The notes under the pieces were generated by a model, which was given only the letters and a program-made list of their open reading frames with translations, was not told the DNA's origin and did not search any database. Shown here piece by piece: positions 9,149 through 17,142 of a stretch of 64,000 bases of DNA (the first letter of the stretch is position 1; each line of letters opens with the position of its first letter). The translations under genes and the position numbers were made by a program. The DNA is from Bacillota bacterium (GTDB lineage Bacteria; Bacillota; Clostridia; Lachnospirales; Lachnospiraceae), in the NCBI GenBank assembly GCA_023407575.1, contig JAEYLX010000067.1, forward strand, positions 62,001 through 126,000, written 5' to 3'.

Positions 9149-9586
9149 CTATTCATTGGAGTTAAGCAGTGTTAATAATTCATTATATAGCTTATTAATT
9201 TTAGAATTTCCCCAGTATCCAACATGATATACGTTTCCGCCTATAAAGATATCAGGAACCTCATTAATCATTATCGTCTCCATCCCATAGTTTATTATAA
9301 AGGGATTTCCATTGTCTTGAATCGCTTCATCCTTTATAGATTTAAAGCATGCATGATAGGAGTATTTCCCCAGTATATCTTGTAGCTTCTGATATTCTAT
9401 ATCTTTCTTAGTAAAATCATAATTTATAAAATCCGTCTTTGGAATACCATTATTAAAGGAGTGTTCCAAGTAGGTTATGTGTACCTCATTACTTTTAAAT
9501 AAGTCTTTATCAAAAGGTATCGGCCTTATAATATATAGTACGAAACCTACAGCAACTATGATTAGTGCTACTACAATTTTCTTCAT
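9149..9586 (-). CDS. Membrane-anchored hypothetical protein
   Basis: 145 residues: an N-terminal hydrophobic helix (about residues 3-18) followed by an extracytoplasmic domain rich in aromatic and acidic residues. No lipobox or catalytic motif is seen. It is probably an anchored small protein exposed at the cell surface. It lies between the MazG-like and GNAT genes with short spacers (35 and 31 nt), consistent with one transcript. The ATG at 9586 has GGAGG about 10 nt upstream. I do not recognise the family. Confidence 0.65.
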   Translation of the reverse strand: MKKIVVALIIVAVGFVLYIIRPIPFDKDLFKSNEVHITYLEHSFNNGIPKTDFINYDFTKKDIEYQKLQDILGKYSYHACFKSIKDEAIQDNGNPFIINYGMETIMINEVPDIFIGGNVYHVGYWGNSKINKLYNELLTLLNSNE

Positions 9587-9621
9587 GTAACTATAGACCT
9601 CCTTACTTATTTAACTTACCT

Positions 9622-9948
9622 TCACACGCCCATACTCTTTAAGCATTCCTTCTCACCGTCTCTTGCTTTATAATGTGCTTGTTCTAAATCAATACTATAA
9701 TAATCCGCAATTCTAATTATCTGTCCAAAGATATCCGCCAACTCATCCCCGATATGTTCATCTATACTATCTGGCATCTCTCCGTTCATTGCATAATACT
9801 GCTCTTTCACCATAATCCACTTTGATAAGTCGCCTACTTGTTTTGACAATTCTATCATTGCACCATTAATTCCCCATTGCTTATACTCTACTTTTTCAAA
9901 TCTCTTATATACCTCTCGATATAACTCAATTGCTTCTTGAAAAGTCAT
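9622..9948 (-). CDS. MazG-like NTP pyrophosphohydrolase-family protein
   Basis: A 108-residue all-helical protein. The segment GDELADIFGQIIRIADYY (about 70-87) matches the ExxD metal-binding helix of the MazG/dUTPase-like superfamily, in which such proteins hydrolyse (d)NTPs to NMP and PPi. The first ExxE helix is less typical (IELSKQVGDLSKW), so activity is uncertain. I chose ATG 9948 because AAGGGG lies 8 nt upstream. A longer in-frame start at 10008 adds 20 residues with no ribosome site. Confidence 0.65.
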   Translation of the reverse strand: MTFQEAIELYREVYKRFEKVEYKQWGINGAMIELSKQVGDLSKWIMVKEQYYAMNGEMPDSIDEHIGDELADIFGQIIRIADYYSIDLEQAHYKARDGEKECLKSMGV

Positions 9949-10085
9949 TTCAGCAGCCCCTTTTTTGCGTACTTGCCATTGCACTCCAAACAATGCAATA
10001 AAATTCATCTAACTATAAATTCTGTCATTTTCTTTAATAGTTCCGTAGCATAGCATATCCTTACATACTTCCTGGCTCTAGACGC

Positions 10086-10637
10086 TCATATCATAAAATG
10101 CTCTTTTATCATATTTGCCACAACCTCCGCTGATAAATTTGAATTATCAATTTTAATGTAATTATCAAACGGTATTTCACCCTCATTGCTAATACATCGA
10201 TAACTATTATCATCATTAATAAGCCTTTGTGTAGAACTCTCAATATCTCGTTTTGATGCTTTATGCTTTAAACGATTTTCAGTAATATTTCTTTGTAATC
10301 TGATTTCTTGCGTAGTAACAAGCTCTACATAATATACCTCGGCACCTTTATTTCTAAAGATTTCTGATACATGCTCAACATAATCCCAATCTCCCTTATG
10401 ATCAAAAGCCCACATATAAGTAAAAATTAAACCATAGTTGTCTGTGGACGCAAATTCTTCAAATATAACCTCTCTCCATCTATTTACTGATTTACCATGA
10501 AAATAGCCGAATATTTCAATCACTGGCTCAATGGTCATATGGTTATGAAATAATCGTAAATCCGTAATTTTAGTAAGCTCTTGCCCAACGGTCATCTTCC
10601 CTACTGATGCATCTCCAATGATAAAAACTAATTTCAT
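10086..10637 (-). CDS. P-loop kinase-like protein
   Basis: 183 residues with an N-terminal Walker A (GDASVGKMTV, residues 8-17) and the general shape of small nucleoside/shikimate-kinase-like AAA proteins. It has an LxLxRNxTENR segment that could be the lid arginines. This family is common in Firmicutes as 'AAA family ATPase/shikimate kinase-like' and has no agreed substrate. ATG 10637 follows GGAGG. It is the first gene of the 10.6-8.3 kb minus-strand group. Confidence 0.7.
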   Translation of the reverse strand: MKLVFIIGDASVGKMTVGQELTKITDLRLFHNHMTIEPVIEIFGYFHGKSVNRWREVIFEEFASTDNYGLIFTYMWAFDHKGDWDYVEHVSEIFRNKGAEVYYVELVTTQEIRLQRNITENRLKHKASKRDIESSTQRLINDDNSYRCISNEGEIPFDNYIKIDNSNLSAEVVANMIKEHFMI

Positions 10638-10824
10638 ATATCTCCTCCAACCAATTATTTTATATGCTATTAATTACATAATACAATAACTACAATTTAG
10701 TAATGGTAATATTATACATTGTACATTTATGTATATCAACCATTTAGCTCCTGTTATATTCATTTAGTTAGATTTCACTTTGACAACATGATAAACCGAC
10801 AAGTCAATTCCTTTGTATGAATAA

Positions 10825-10865
10825 AAAATACACTATTAAATCCTGAAGATAAACTAGTGTATTTT
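10825..10865 (-). terminator. Terminator after the ribbon-helix-helix gene
   Basis: AAAATACACTA (10825-10835) pairs with TAGTGTATTTT (10855-10865); a T run follows on the minus strand. Confidence 0.8.
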
Positions 10866-10876
10866 ATGTGGTAACC

Positions 10877-11287
10877 TTATAAATTATATTTATCTTTTAT
10901 TTCTTTTGAGCATCTGCATACCCCATATACTTTAATAGATTCAACCGTTTGTTCTAGTAGCTCCAGGGTAACATCCTTCGGAAATATACACAACCCAACA
11001 AATGCCACTTTAATTTTAGGTTCGTTATTTTTTATGATCTTTTCAAGTTCTGATTTTGTAAATATTCCAACTCCAACTGAATATTGGTAGCCAAAATTTC
11101 CTCTTTGCTCTAAAAGTTTTTTTGAATCATTTTCATGCTTTTCTAGTTGTTTTTTTATCGAAGTCTTTATAAATTCCGTTCTCGTAGCATAATAACCTTC
11201 ACTAACCAGCAAATCAATGTAACCTAGGTCTACGGTATTAATATTGATGGTGATTTTTTCAGTTGTGTCTACCTTTGCATCATTCAT
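10877..11287 (-). CDS. Ribbon-helix-helix (CopG-type) transcriptional regulator
   Basis: 136 residues. The N-terminal RHH motif (KITININTVDLGYIDLLVSEG then a Y-x-T-R-T-E-F-I-K helix, about residues 10-50) is a typical DNA-binding beta-strand and helix pair. The C-terminal 80 residues (VAFVGLCIFPKDVTLELLEQTVESIKVYGVCRCSKEI) look like a small dimerisation or ligand domain of unknown specificity. The chosen start ATG 11287 has AAGGAG 9 nt upstream, whereas the longer frame to 11347 would overlap the promoter. The promoter contains a perfect dyad, implying self-repression. No partner gene is obvious. Confidence 0.78.
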   Translation of the reverse strand: MNDAKVDTTEKITININTVDLGYIDLLVSEGYYATRTEFIKTSIKKQLEKHENDSKKLLEQRGNFGYQYSVGVGIFTKSELEKIIKNNEPKIKVAFVGLCIFPKDVTLELLEQTVESIKVYGVCRCSKEIKDKYNL

Positions 11288-11315
11288 ATTGTAATCTCCT
11301 TTTATGTTTTTATTT

Positions 11316-11344
11316 ATTATACCATCCGGTAAGATGGTAGTCAA
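11316..11344 (-). promoter_or_regulatory. Promoter of the RHH gene with embedded operator
   Basis: Minus-strand TTGACT (11339-11344) and TATAAT (11316-11321) are spaced by 17 nt. The dyad TACCATC-N6-GATGGTA (11320-11339) fills the spacer exactly, so a bound dimer would block RNA polymerase. Confidence 0.8.
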
Positions 11345-11504
11345 CATCCAGATTTAAATATCAATAATAATTTGTATTATATCTATCGCAAATTATCCAA
11401 AAGTCAGATTACTGACAAATTTACAAACTGAAGTTAGCATTTTAAACGAAATACCTTTAACGGATTATTATGTCAGCAGCCCCATCAACTTTTAAATAAT
11501 TTAT

Positions 11505-11533
11505 TTGCAGTTTCTAAGTTTTTGTAATATAAT
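11505..11533 (+). promoter_or_regulatory. Promoter of pyrBI
   Basis: TTGCAG (11505-11510), 17-nt spacer, TATAAT (11528-11533). The roughly 70-nt leader that follows contains a small hairpin, GTACC (11550-11554)/GGTAC (11574-11578). No PyrR-binding loop or attenuator is evident. Confidence 0.75.
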
Positions 11534-11608
11534 ATTTTGTTAGAGGCATGTACCGGAAACCAAAAATATCCTTGGTACTTGTGTCAAACTTAACCATGGG
11601 AGGTAACT

Positions 11609-12529
11609 ATGAGACATATTATCAGTCCAACTGATCTTACCGTTTCTGAACTTGATGAACTTCTATTGTTAGCTGAAGAAATCATTCAGGAGCCAAAGAA
11701 ATTCTCCGAGGTATGCAGGGGAAAAAAGCTAGCTACTTTATTCTATGAACCCAGTACAAGAACCCGTTTAAGCTTTGAAGCTGCCATGTTAAACCTTGGT
11801 GGTAACATTCTTGGTTTCTCGTCAGCGGATTCCAGTTCCGCAGCCAAAGGCGAAAGTATTGCCGATACCATCCGTGTTATATCCTCCTATGCAGATATTT
11901 GTGCTATCCGCCATCCCAAGGAAGGCGCCCCTCTCGTTGCATCTACCTATTCTTCTATTCCAGTCATTAACGCCGGAGACGGTGGTCATAATCATCCCAC
12001 TCAAACCTTAACTGATTTGCTGACAATTAAAAATTTAAAGGGCCGGTTACAAAATATAACCGTTGGTTTTTGTGGTGATTTAAAGTTTGGCCGCACGGTA
12101 CATTCCTTATTGAATGCTTTGGCAAGATATGAAGGAATTAATTTTGTATTAATTTCACCTGAAGAGCTTCGCATTCCTGCTTACTTACGGGATGAGTTAT
12201 TAATTGCAAATGAAATTCCTTTTGAAGAGACTAAGAATTTGGAATCTGCTCTTCCTAAGTTAGACATTCTTTATATGACGAGAGTACAAAAGGAACGCTT
12301 CTTTAACGAGGAAGATTATATTCGTTTAAAGGATATTTACATTCTGGACGAAAAGAAAATGGCTCATGCGAAGGAAGATATGCTAGTTCTGCATCCTCTG
12401 CCAAGAGTGAATGAGATTTCAATTGAAGTGGATAATGACCCTAGAGCAGTGTACTTTAAGCAAGCGGAATTTGGCGTCTATGTCAGAATGGCATTAATCA
12501 TGAAATTATTGGAGGTAGAAGCATGCTAA
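11609..12529 (+). CDS. pyrB: Aspartate carbamoyltransferase, catalytic subunit
   Basis: Condenses carbamoyl phosphate and aspartate, the committed step of pyrimidine synthesis. The 306-residue chain has the carbamoyl-phosphate loop FYEPSTRTRLSFE (about 48-60), the S-x-x-KGES loop, and HPTQTLTDL (about 131-139). The ATG at 11609 has GGGAGG upstream. It overlaps pyrI by 7 nt, implying translational coupling and equal production of the two chains of the dodecamer. It is driven by the promoter at 11505-11533. Confidence 0.97.
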   Translation: MRHIISPTDLTVSELDELLLLAEEIIQEPKKFSEVCRGKKLATLFYEPSTRTRLSFEAAMLNLGGNILGFSSADSSSAAKGESIADTIRVISSYADICAIRHPKEGAPLVASTYSSIPVINAGDGGHNHPTQTLTDLLTIKNLKGRLQNITVGFCGDLKFGRTVHSLLNALARYEGINFVLISPEELRIPAYLRDELLIANEIPFEETKNLESALPKLDILYMTRVQKERFFNEEDYIRLKDIYILDEKKMAHAKEDMLVLHPLPRVNEISIEVDNDPRAVYFKQAEFGVYVRMALIMKLLEVEAC

Positions 12530-12951
12530 ATATCGGTGTCTTAAATCAGGGCATTGTAATCGATCATATTAAAGCAGGCGGAGCAATGCAAATCTACTCC
12601 TATTTAGATCTTGAGAATAAGGATGTCTCCGTTGCTATTATAAAGAATGCCCGCAGTGAGAAAATGGGTAAGAAGGATATTATTAAGATTGAAGGAACTC
12701 TTAATGATCTGGACTTAGATATTCTTGGCGCTTTAGATCCAACAATAACAATTGATATCATAGATAATGGTACAATTAAGGAAAAGAAGAACCCTAAGCT
12801 GCCAGAGCAGGTAACAAATGTTCTAAAATGCAAGAACCCCAGGTGCATCACCTCTGTGGAACCCGGCTTACATCACAGCTTTAAGTTAACTGACCGTGTG
12901 AAAGGGACTTATCGTTGTGTTTACTGTGAGCAGTCCTTCGACCGTAGATAA
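12523..12951 (+). CDS. pyrI: Aspartate carbamoyltransferase, regulatory subunit
   Basis: Binds CTP/ATP and holds catalytic trimers together. 142 residues: an N-terminal allosteric domain (IDHIKAGGAMQIYSYL) and a C-terminal four-cysteine zinc site (CKNPRC ... CVYC, about residues 106-137). Its presence means this ATCase is the allosteric class B type. It starts inside the end of pyrB (ATGCTAA overlap). A stem-loop at 13008-13060 follows. Confidence 0.96.
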   Translation: MLNIGVLNQGIVIDHIKAGGAMQIYSYLDLENKDVSVAIIKNARSEKMGKKDIIKIEGTLNDLDLDILGALDPTITIDIIDNGTIKEKKNPKLPEQVTNVLKCKNPRCITSVEPGLHHSFKLTDRVKGTYRCVYCEQSFDRR

Positions 12952-13007
12952 CTACTTACAAAAAACATTTATAAGAACAGCAATAATCAGTGCTGCAGAA
13001 CATTTCC

Positions 13008-13062
13008 ATACCCTGAGGAACCAAGCATAAAAAAATCTGCTTGTAACTTTCAGGGTATTTTC
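13008..13062 (+). terminator. Terminator after pyrI
   Basis: ATACCCTGA (13008-13016) pairs with TCAGGGTAT (13050-13058), followed by TTTT. The loop contains a second hairpin, CAAGCA/TGCTTG. Between here and the promoter at 13243 I see only AT-rich DNA. Confidence 0.65.
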
Positions 13063-13242
13063 ATATAAATTCTATATTTTTAAGACTATTAAATCTTATC
13101 TTGTATACATATTATTAATGCATTTGTACTTCTTCAATGCTTTTTTCATTCTGAGATACATATCATTCTCTCTTACACATTAGCAATATCTTCAACATTA
13201 AATTACTTTAATAGAAATAATTCCCTATTTTTATTGTTTTAA

Positions 13243-13271
13243 TTGACATATTTTGTAATAATAGTTATAAT
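13243..13271 (+). promoter_or_regulatory. Strong promoter of the truncated secreted-protein gene
   Basis: TTGACA (13243-13248), 17-nt spacer, TATAAT (13266-13271). This is a full-consensus sigma-A promoter about 65 nt before the start codon. Confidence 0.85.
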
Positions 13272-13337
13272 TTTAACTATCTTAAGATAACATTAAATAT
13301 CAAATATATTTGATTAAAATTAAGAAGGTATTAAATC

Positions 13338-13622
13338 ATGCTAAAAAACACTATTAAAAAAACATTCGCAATTGCATTAGCTATTACCCTCTTTTCAATA
13401 AATTCAGGTGTTGCAAATGCTGCCGTGCCAAACAATATTGGTCTATATTACACACAAGGTGCTCCAAGTAGTGCCACCTGCCTTTCCAATAGTTTTTCGT
13501 TTTATTCTTATGGGAATTCATATTCCACTGTAAACATATCAACGTTTACGGCCTCTGGTCCATACATAAGAACCAGCGATTGGGAATTGCACAGGCGATT
13601 ATGGAGAAGCCTTCGCTCTTAA
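13338..13622 (+). pseudogene. Secreted protein, truncated by fusion to an ABC ATPase fragment
   Basis: A 94-codon frame with an intact promoter, ribosome site (AGAAGG) and signal peptide (KK-rich start, hydrophobic core, AxA-type cleavage near residue 29, ANAA). The mature start is Ser/Tyr/Thr-rich. From about residue 77 (DNA about 13568) the frame runs out of phase into sequence that in another frame encodes an ABC transporter ATPase, so the last 17 or so residues are not native. I infer that a deletion or recombination removed the real C-terminus. The short chimera may still be made and exported. Confidence 0.7.
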
Positions 13623-13804
13623 TTTTAGATGAACCGTTTAACGGATTGGATAAGGAAGGGGTTGAGGTAATGCGAAAGTATTTATCAGATTTAAGGGAGA
13701 AGGGAACAACTATTTTAATGTGTTCTCATTCCATGGAAGATATTATGTTGCTATGTGACACTATAGCTGAAATGGACAAGGGAGTTTTGACAAGAATTAA
13801 ATAA
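13568..13804 (+). pseudogene. ABC transporter ATP-binding protein, 3' fragment
   Basis: 78 codons in the third frame, starting KNQRLGIAQAIMEKP and continuing with Walker B (LLILDEP), D-loop (NGLD) and H-switch (MCSHS). The Walker A and the first part of the LSGGQ-type signature are missing, so only the last third of a bacitracin/lantibiotic-type ABC ATPase remains. The TTG at 13580 is not a credible start. The upstream break at about 13567 is where the secreted-protein frame begins to differ. No permease is nearby. Confidence 0.8.
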
Positions 13805-13831
13805 TCTCTCCTATACATAAATGAGCCTCAA

Positions 13832-13866
13832 AAAAGCACCAATCATAATAATGGTTGATGCTTTTT
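13832..13866. terminator. Terminator between the ABC remnant and the nitrogenase-like operon
   Basis: AAAAGCACCAATCA and TGGTTGATGCTTTT form an imperfect 14-bp stem with A/T runs on both sides. It can end the minus-strand operon (stop at 13883) and any plus-strand transcript. Confidence 0.75.
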
Positions 13867-13882
13867 GATAATTATATGATCA

Positions 13883-15136
13883 CTATTCATGTCCAGACAA
13901 ATACCCAATCCAAAGTGAACCTAACTTCATAGCTCCACGAAACCCCATAAAGGGAGACTCATAAAGGTTAAAGCTACTGGACTCTGTACTTCTTAGAATT
14001 TCAATTCCGTAGGTATTCGACTCACTCTTAAGCTTTTTCTTGTCCGCAAGCAGTATACCACCCTTTTCGATGTGAAATCCTACTTCCTTTGCAAATTCAC
14101 AGATACCCTGGTGTTCCTCGATACCCTTCACCCACAGAATTGCTTTGTCTCTTCGATACTGGGTCCAAGCTTTACAACTTTTTATTACCAGACTCCCTTC
14201 TTGGAGCTCTTCTTCTATGAATTTTTCATCTGCTTTTTTACCTAGAATTTTCTCAAGCTGTCTAATCCAGTTTAACGTATCCTCATACCCATAAGGAGCA
14301 TGATAGAGATAAGGTATTCTATACTCTCTTTCCATCAGCTTAGCTGCTTTTAATCCCTCCTTGCGGAGTACAAGATTAATAGCAGCTTCATCCATATGAT
14401 AAAGATCATCTACCTTGACTTCACTAGTTAAGATACAGATTGACTCCATATGAAATGCACCTTCCATAATTCGCTTGATTTCACGAGCATCCGAAGCAAA
14501 TCGGGCGGTATCACAGATACTCCCAAAAATATTGAAATATAGACTTTGCTGCTTGCCTTTTTTTATTTCTTCTTCTATTTCTTCTTTTATCTCTTCATTT
14601 ATTTCTTCTTTAATTTCTTCTTTAATTTCTTCTTTTATTTCTTCTTTTATTTCTTCTTTTATGACTTCCTTGCAATATTCGCTCTTATATTCTGGGAAAT
14701 ACTTTACCAACTGATAGAGTGCTTCCTCTATTCCCTTACTCTTACCAACTTTAAAATTACCTTCACCAAAGGATAGGATTGGTATTTGGGGATAATTATA
14801 GGCCAGCTCATCTTTTATAGCTTCGAGATCGATACCAATCATTTCTGGTACGGACGACGGGAGCAGGAAAATTGCTTTCAGTTCTTTGTCTTCCAATATC
14901 TCTTCCACTGCCTTCTCTAACCGCTTTGTTATTCCAAGGGCAATATCCTTTTCATCCAAATGTGTGGTATATAATCGTCCACGATTGGCAATACCTGTCT
15001 GGCTCATCCACTTCTCTGCATAGATCATATGACCCATGGAGCCAAACTCCAGGACTGCACCATCCTTAACTAATCCCAGGGTCCAAAGCAGCCCCATTCG
15101 ACCAGAGGGCTCCGGCATATTCTTATATAATGGCAT
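13883..15136 (-). CDS. Nitrogenase-like component 1 subunit (NifK/BchB-like), lacking cluster cysteines
   Basis: A 417-residue member of the nitrogenase component 1 superfamily. PSGRMGLLWTLGLVKDGAVLEFGSMGHM (11-37) and LLPSSVPEMIGIDLEAI (91-107) align with the two P-cluster segments of NifK, but the usual cysteine positions carry other residues (S33/M34/G35; S94/S95). The C-terminal ESPFMGFRGAMKLG is family-typical. A 34-residue (IKEE)n helix (159-192) is inserted between the first and second thirds. The start at 15136 is 3 nt after the previous stop. It is the last gene of the operon, so it is presumably the partner of the upstream NifD-like subunit. True nitrogen fixation is unlikely: there are no NifB/E/N genes and no cofactor ligands. 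The reaction is unknown. Confidence 0.85.
   Translation of the reverse strand: MPLYKNMPEPSGRMGLLWTLGLVKDGAVLEFGSMGHMIYAEKWMSQTGIANRGRLYTTHLDEKDIALGITKRLEKAVEEILEDKELKAIFLLPSSVPEMIGIDLEAIKDELAYNYPQIPILSFGEGNFKVGKSKGIEEALYQLVKYFPEYKSEYCKEVIKEEIKEEIKEEIKEEIKEEINEEIKEEIEEEIKKGKQQSLYFNIFGSICDTARFASDAREIKRIMEGAFHMESICILTSEVKVDDLYHMDEAAINLVLRKEGLKAAKLMEREYRIPYLYHAPYGYEDTLNWIRQLEKILGKKADEKFIEEELQEGSLVIKSCKAWTQYRRDKAILWVKGIEEHQGICEFAKEVGFHIEKGGILLADKKKLKSESNTYGIEILRSTESSSFNLYESPFMGFRGAMKLGSLWIGYLSGHE
14561..14662 (-). repeat. 12-bp coding tandem repeat, (IKEE)n
   Basis: About eight copies of a 12-bp unit reading ATAAAAGAAGAA (variants ATTAAAGAAGAA, ATAGAAGAAGAA) inside the nifK-like gene, encoding residues 159-192. 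Being in multiples of three, copy changes keep the frame. Confidence 0.9.
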
Positions 15137-15139
15137 TCC

Positions 15140-16396
15140 CTATCCCTCCAATCCTTTTCTTATTAGTTTCATCAGTTTATAACTGCGTTCAAAGCCAAGC
15201 AATCTTTGCAGGGACTGCAAGCCTCGATCCTCTATTGTCCTGAACTGCAACGCTTTACCTGCACTTCCCAATGACAGTGTTTTAACAGAACTTTTATTAT
15301 TAAGTATTTCACTGATATCATCTTTATTTACAACATAAGTTACCTCTGGATCACATCCCGAGGTAAGAATCTCATCCCGCCAGCTTTTCATATATTCATT
15401 GTATTCTTCGATATGTAATAGTGTAGGTCTCATTGAAAATGAGCACAGGTAGGCAGCTACTGCCAGGGTATCCGGTAAAATAGCAGTTATTGTAAAGTCA
15501 ACCCCATTGAAACAACTACTCTCCATTGTATGAAGCTCCATCAGTTTTTCGTAAGCTGGAAAGGCTTCAAACTCTGGCTTTATCTGTAATTTATCAAATA
15601 GTTCCTGATATTGTATCCAAATTAAATCAGGGGAATAGCTAATGGTTAGGTTAATATAAGGGATTTGATATTTCTTATATAATTCTTTCGCAAAGGGCAG
15701 ATAGTACAAAGAAGTTACTATTGTTAACTTTGCTTTTTTTATCTGCGCCAGCTCGTCGATGTGATATCCCAGGTCAAAAATCCTGCATTCATAGTTGTGG
15801 TCCAATAAGATACGTTTTAATTCCTCCCCTTCTTCTCCTGAAAGAGGACCTAAAATACCCACCATTTGTTCGGTAGCAACTGCCTGCGGCTCTATTAGCC
15901 CGTTTATGGAACCTAGGACTTCATAATAACCTGCTTCATATCCGTTTCTTTTAAAATGTGCCATATCAATGCACACTGCTTTTGCATCGCATTCTAAACT
16001 TATTTCCTGTGTAACCTCTTTTATGTCTTCGCCAATCAATGCCGGAATGCAGGTCATAACTACAACAATTGCTTTTGCGCCTTCCTCCACCATTTGAACC
16101 AGGGCATCCTTAAGACCGTCTCGACAACCAAATACCACCTCATTGGAGTCAAGTATGTAGGTATAATGCAATTCTCCCTGCTCACCTTTTGGGGAATCCA
16201 TCACGTATCTGCTGTAGAAGCCGCATTCCGGCATCCCTACCACAAGACTGGATATCCCTTTGATTCTTCCAATGGTTGCAAGTGCCGTATGCATTGGACA
16301 ATGACAACCTGGAGAAGCCGAATATTTGGATAAACGAATTCCATTGTTGCTATTGATCTGCGATAATTTATTAAACTGAACTCCTTTTTCTTTCAC
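15140..16396 (-). CDS. Nitrogenase-like component 1 subunit (NifD/BchN-like) with three cluster cysteine sites
   Basis: A 418-residue component 1-family protein. Cysteines sit where P-cluster or NB-cluster ligands are expected: C31/C33 (SASPGCHCPMHTA), C58 (VVGMPECGFYSRY, like GxxGCxxY of NifD/K) and C116 (VVVMTCIPALIGEDI, like the TTC motif). The C-terminal region has no counterpart of the FeMo-cofactor histidine, so a MoFe-type active site is not expected. A [4Fe-4S] cluster as in dark-operative protochlorophyllide reductase is more likely. The start is GTG 16396 with GGAGAT upstream. It lies 11 nt after the nifH-like stop. The substrate is unknown; the genetic link is to an iron-complex importer. 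Confidence 0.87.
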   Translation of the reverse strand: MKEKGVQFNKLSQINSNNGIRLSKYSASPGCHCPMHTALATIGRIKGISSLVVGMPECGFYSRYVMDSPKGEQGELHYTYILDSNEVVFGCRDGLKDALVQMVEEGAKAIVVVMTCIPALIGEDIKEVTQEISLECDAKAVCIDMAHFKRNGYEAGYYEVLGSINGLIEPQAVATEQMVGILGPLSGEEGEELKRILLDHNYECRIFDLGYHIDELAQIKKAKLTIVTSLYYLPFAKELYKKYQIPYINLTISYSPDLIWIQYQELFDKLQIKPEFEAFPAYEKLMELHTMESSCFNGVDFTITAILPDTLAVAAYLCSFSMRPTLLHIEEYNEYMKSWRDEILTSGCDPEVTYVVNKDDISEILNNKSSVKTLSLGSAGKALQFRTIEDRGLQSLQRLLGFERSYKLMKLIRKGLEG

Positions 16397-16407
16397 TTTT
16401 ATCTCCT

Positions 16408-17142
16408 TTATAGCATCATGGCCAACGTCATATATTGCTGCGTCATTGGACTATCAGGGAACGCACTTACCACTGTTTTCCCTAATGCTTCCGCCTGCTG
16501 TACCAGAGGATTTCTTGGTATATGAAAGATCAAATCCGTTTCTATTTCTTTTACAGCCTTTTCCACAAGCTCCAACTCATTCTCAATGTTTTTCGCATTC
16601 AGGATGACCCCCTTTAAAGAGGCATATTTTCTCTTGCCAAACATTTTTACTGCATGTGCTATATTCGTAGCTGCATAGAGAGACATCATCTCACCGGATG
16701 AAATTATATATACCTCTTCTGCATAACCTCCACGAATTGGCATTGCAAAGCCTCCACAAACCACGTCACCCAAAACATCATAAATTACTACATCCGGTTG
16801 GTAGATTTCAAACGCTTCCAGCTCCTCCAATTTCTCAAAGGCAGTTATAATACCCCTTCCAGCACAGCCAACTCCCGGTACAGGTCCTCCTGATTCTACA
16901 CAAAGAACACCAAGATCGCCTTGATATACAATTTCTTCTAAGGTCAAGTCTTCTTTATCTCTTAACAAATCTAAGACAGTTGAAATTGGCTTGCCTCCAG
17001 TCAAATTTCTTGTGGAATCTGCTTTTGGGTCACATCCAATCTGCATTACCTTTTTACCACTCATTGCAAGCGCTGCTGAAAGATTGGATACCGTTGTGGA
17101 TTTACCAATACCGCCTTTCCCATATATCGCTATTTTCTTCAA
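16408..17142 (-). CDS. NifH-like Fe-S ATPase (reductase component)
   Basis: 244 residues. It has P-loop GKGGIGKST (8-16), the nucleotide switch DPKADST (38-44), and both [4Fe-4S] ligands in conserved context: C93 in GVGCAGRG and C129 in DVLGDVVCGGFA. As in NifH/BchL, a homodimer should bind one cluster and pass electrons to component 1 on ATP hydrolysis. It is shorter than NifH (about 270-290 aa). The start is TTG 17142, overlapping the ABC ATPase stop by 4 nt (TTGA), with AGAGGGTGG as ribosome site, so it is translationally coupled to the importer. This overlap is the strongest evidence that transport and reduction belong together. Confidence 0.93.
   Translation of the reverse strand: MKKIAIYGKGGIGKSTTVSNLSAALAMSGKKVMQIGCDPKADSTRNLTGGKPISTVLDLLRDKEDLTLEEIVYQGDLGVLCVESGGPVPGVGCAGRGIITAFEKLEELEAFEIYQPDVVIYDVLGDVVCGGFAMPIRGGYAEEVYIISSGEMMSLYAATNIAHAVKMFGKRKYASLKGVILNAKNIENELELVEKAVKEIETDLIFHIPRNPLVQQAEALGKTVVSAFPDSPMTQQYMTLAMML

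Noticed and set aside
9949..10008. Longer N-terminus of the MazG-like protein
   Set aside because: No ribosome site at 10008, whereas AAGGGG precedes ATG 9948.
11534..11608. PyrR-type attenuator in front of pyrBI
   Set aside because: Only a small hairpin is seen, with no terminator/antiterminator pair or PyrR loop sequence.
14475..14776. Plus-strand frames made of Phe/Tyr or Ser/Ile repeats
   Set aside because: Shadows of the (IKEE)n repeat in the nifK-like gene; no ribosome site.
13883..17142. Real nitrogen-fixation genes (nifHDK)
   Set aside because: No FeMo-cofactor ligands, cysteines missing from one chain, no nifB/E/N nearby, and short proteins; fits a nitrogenase-like reductase instead.
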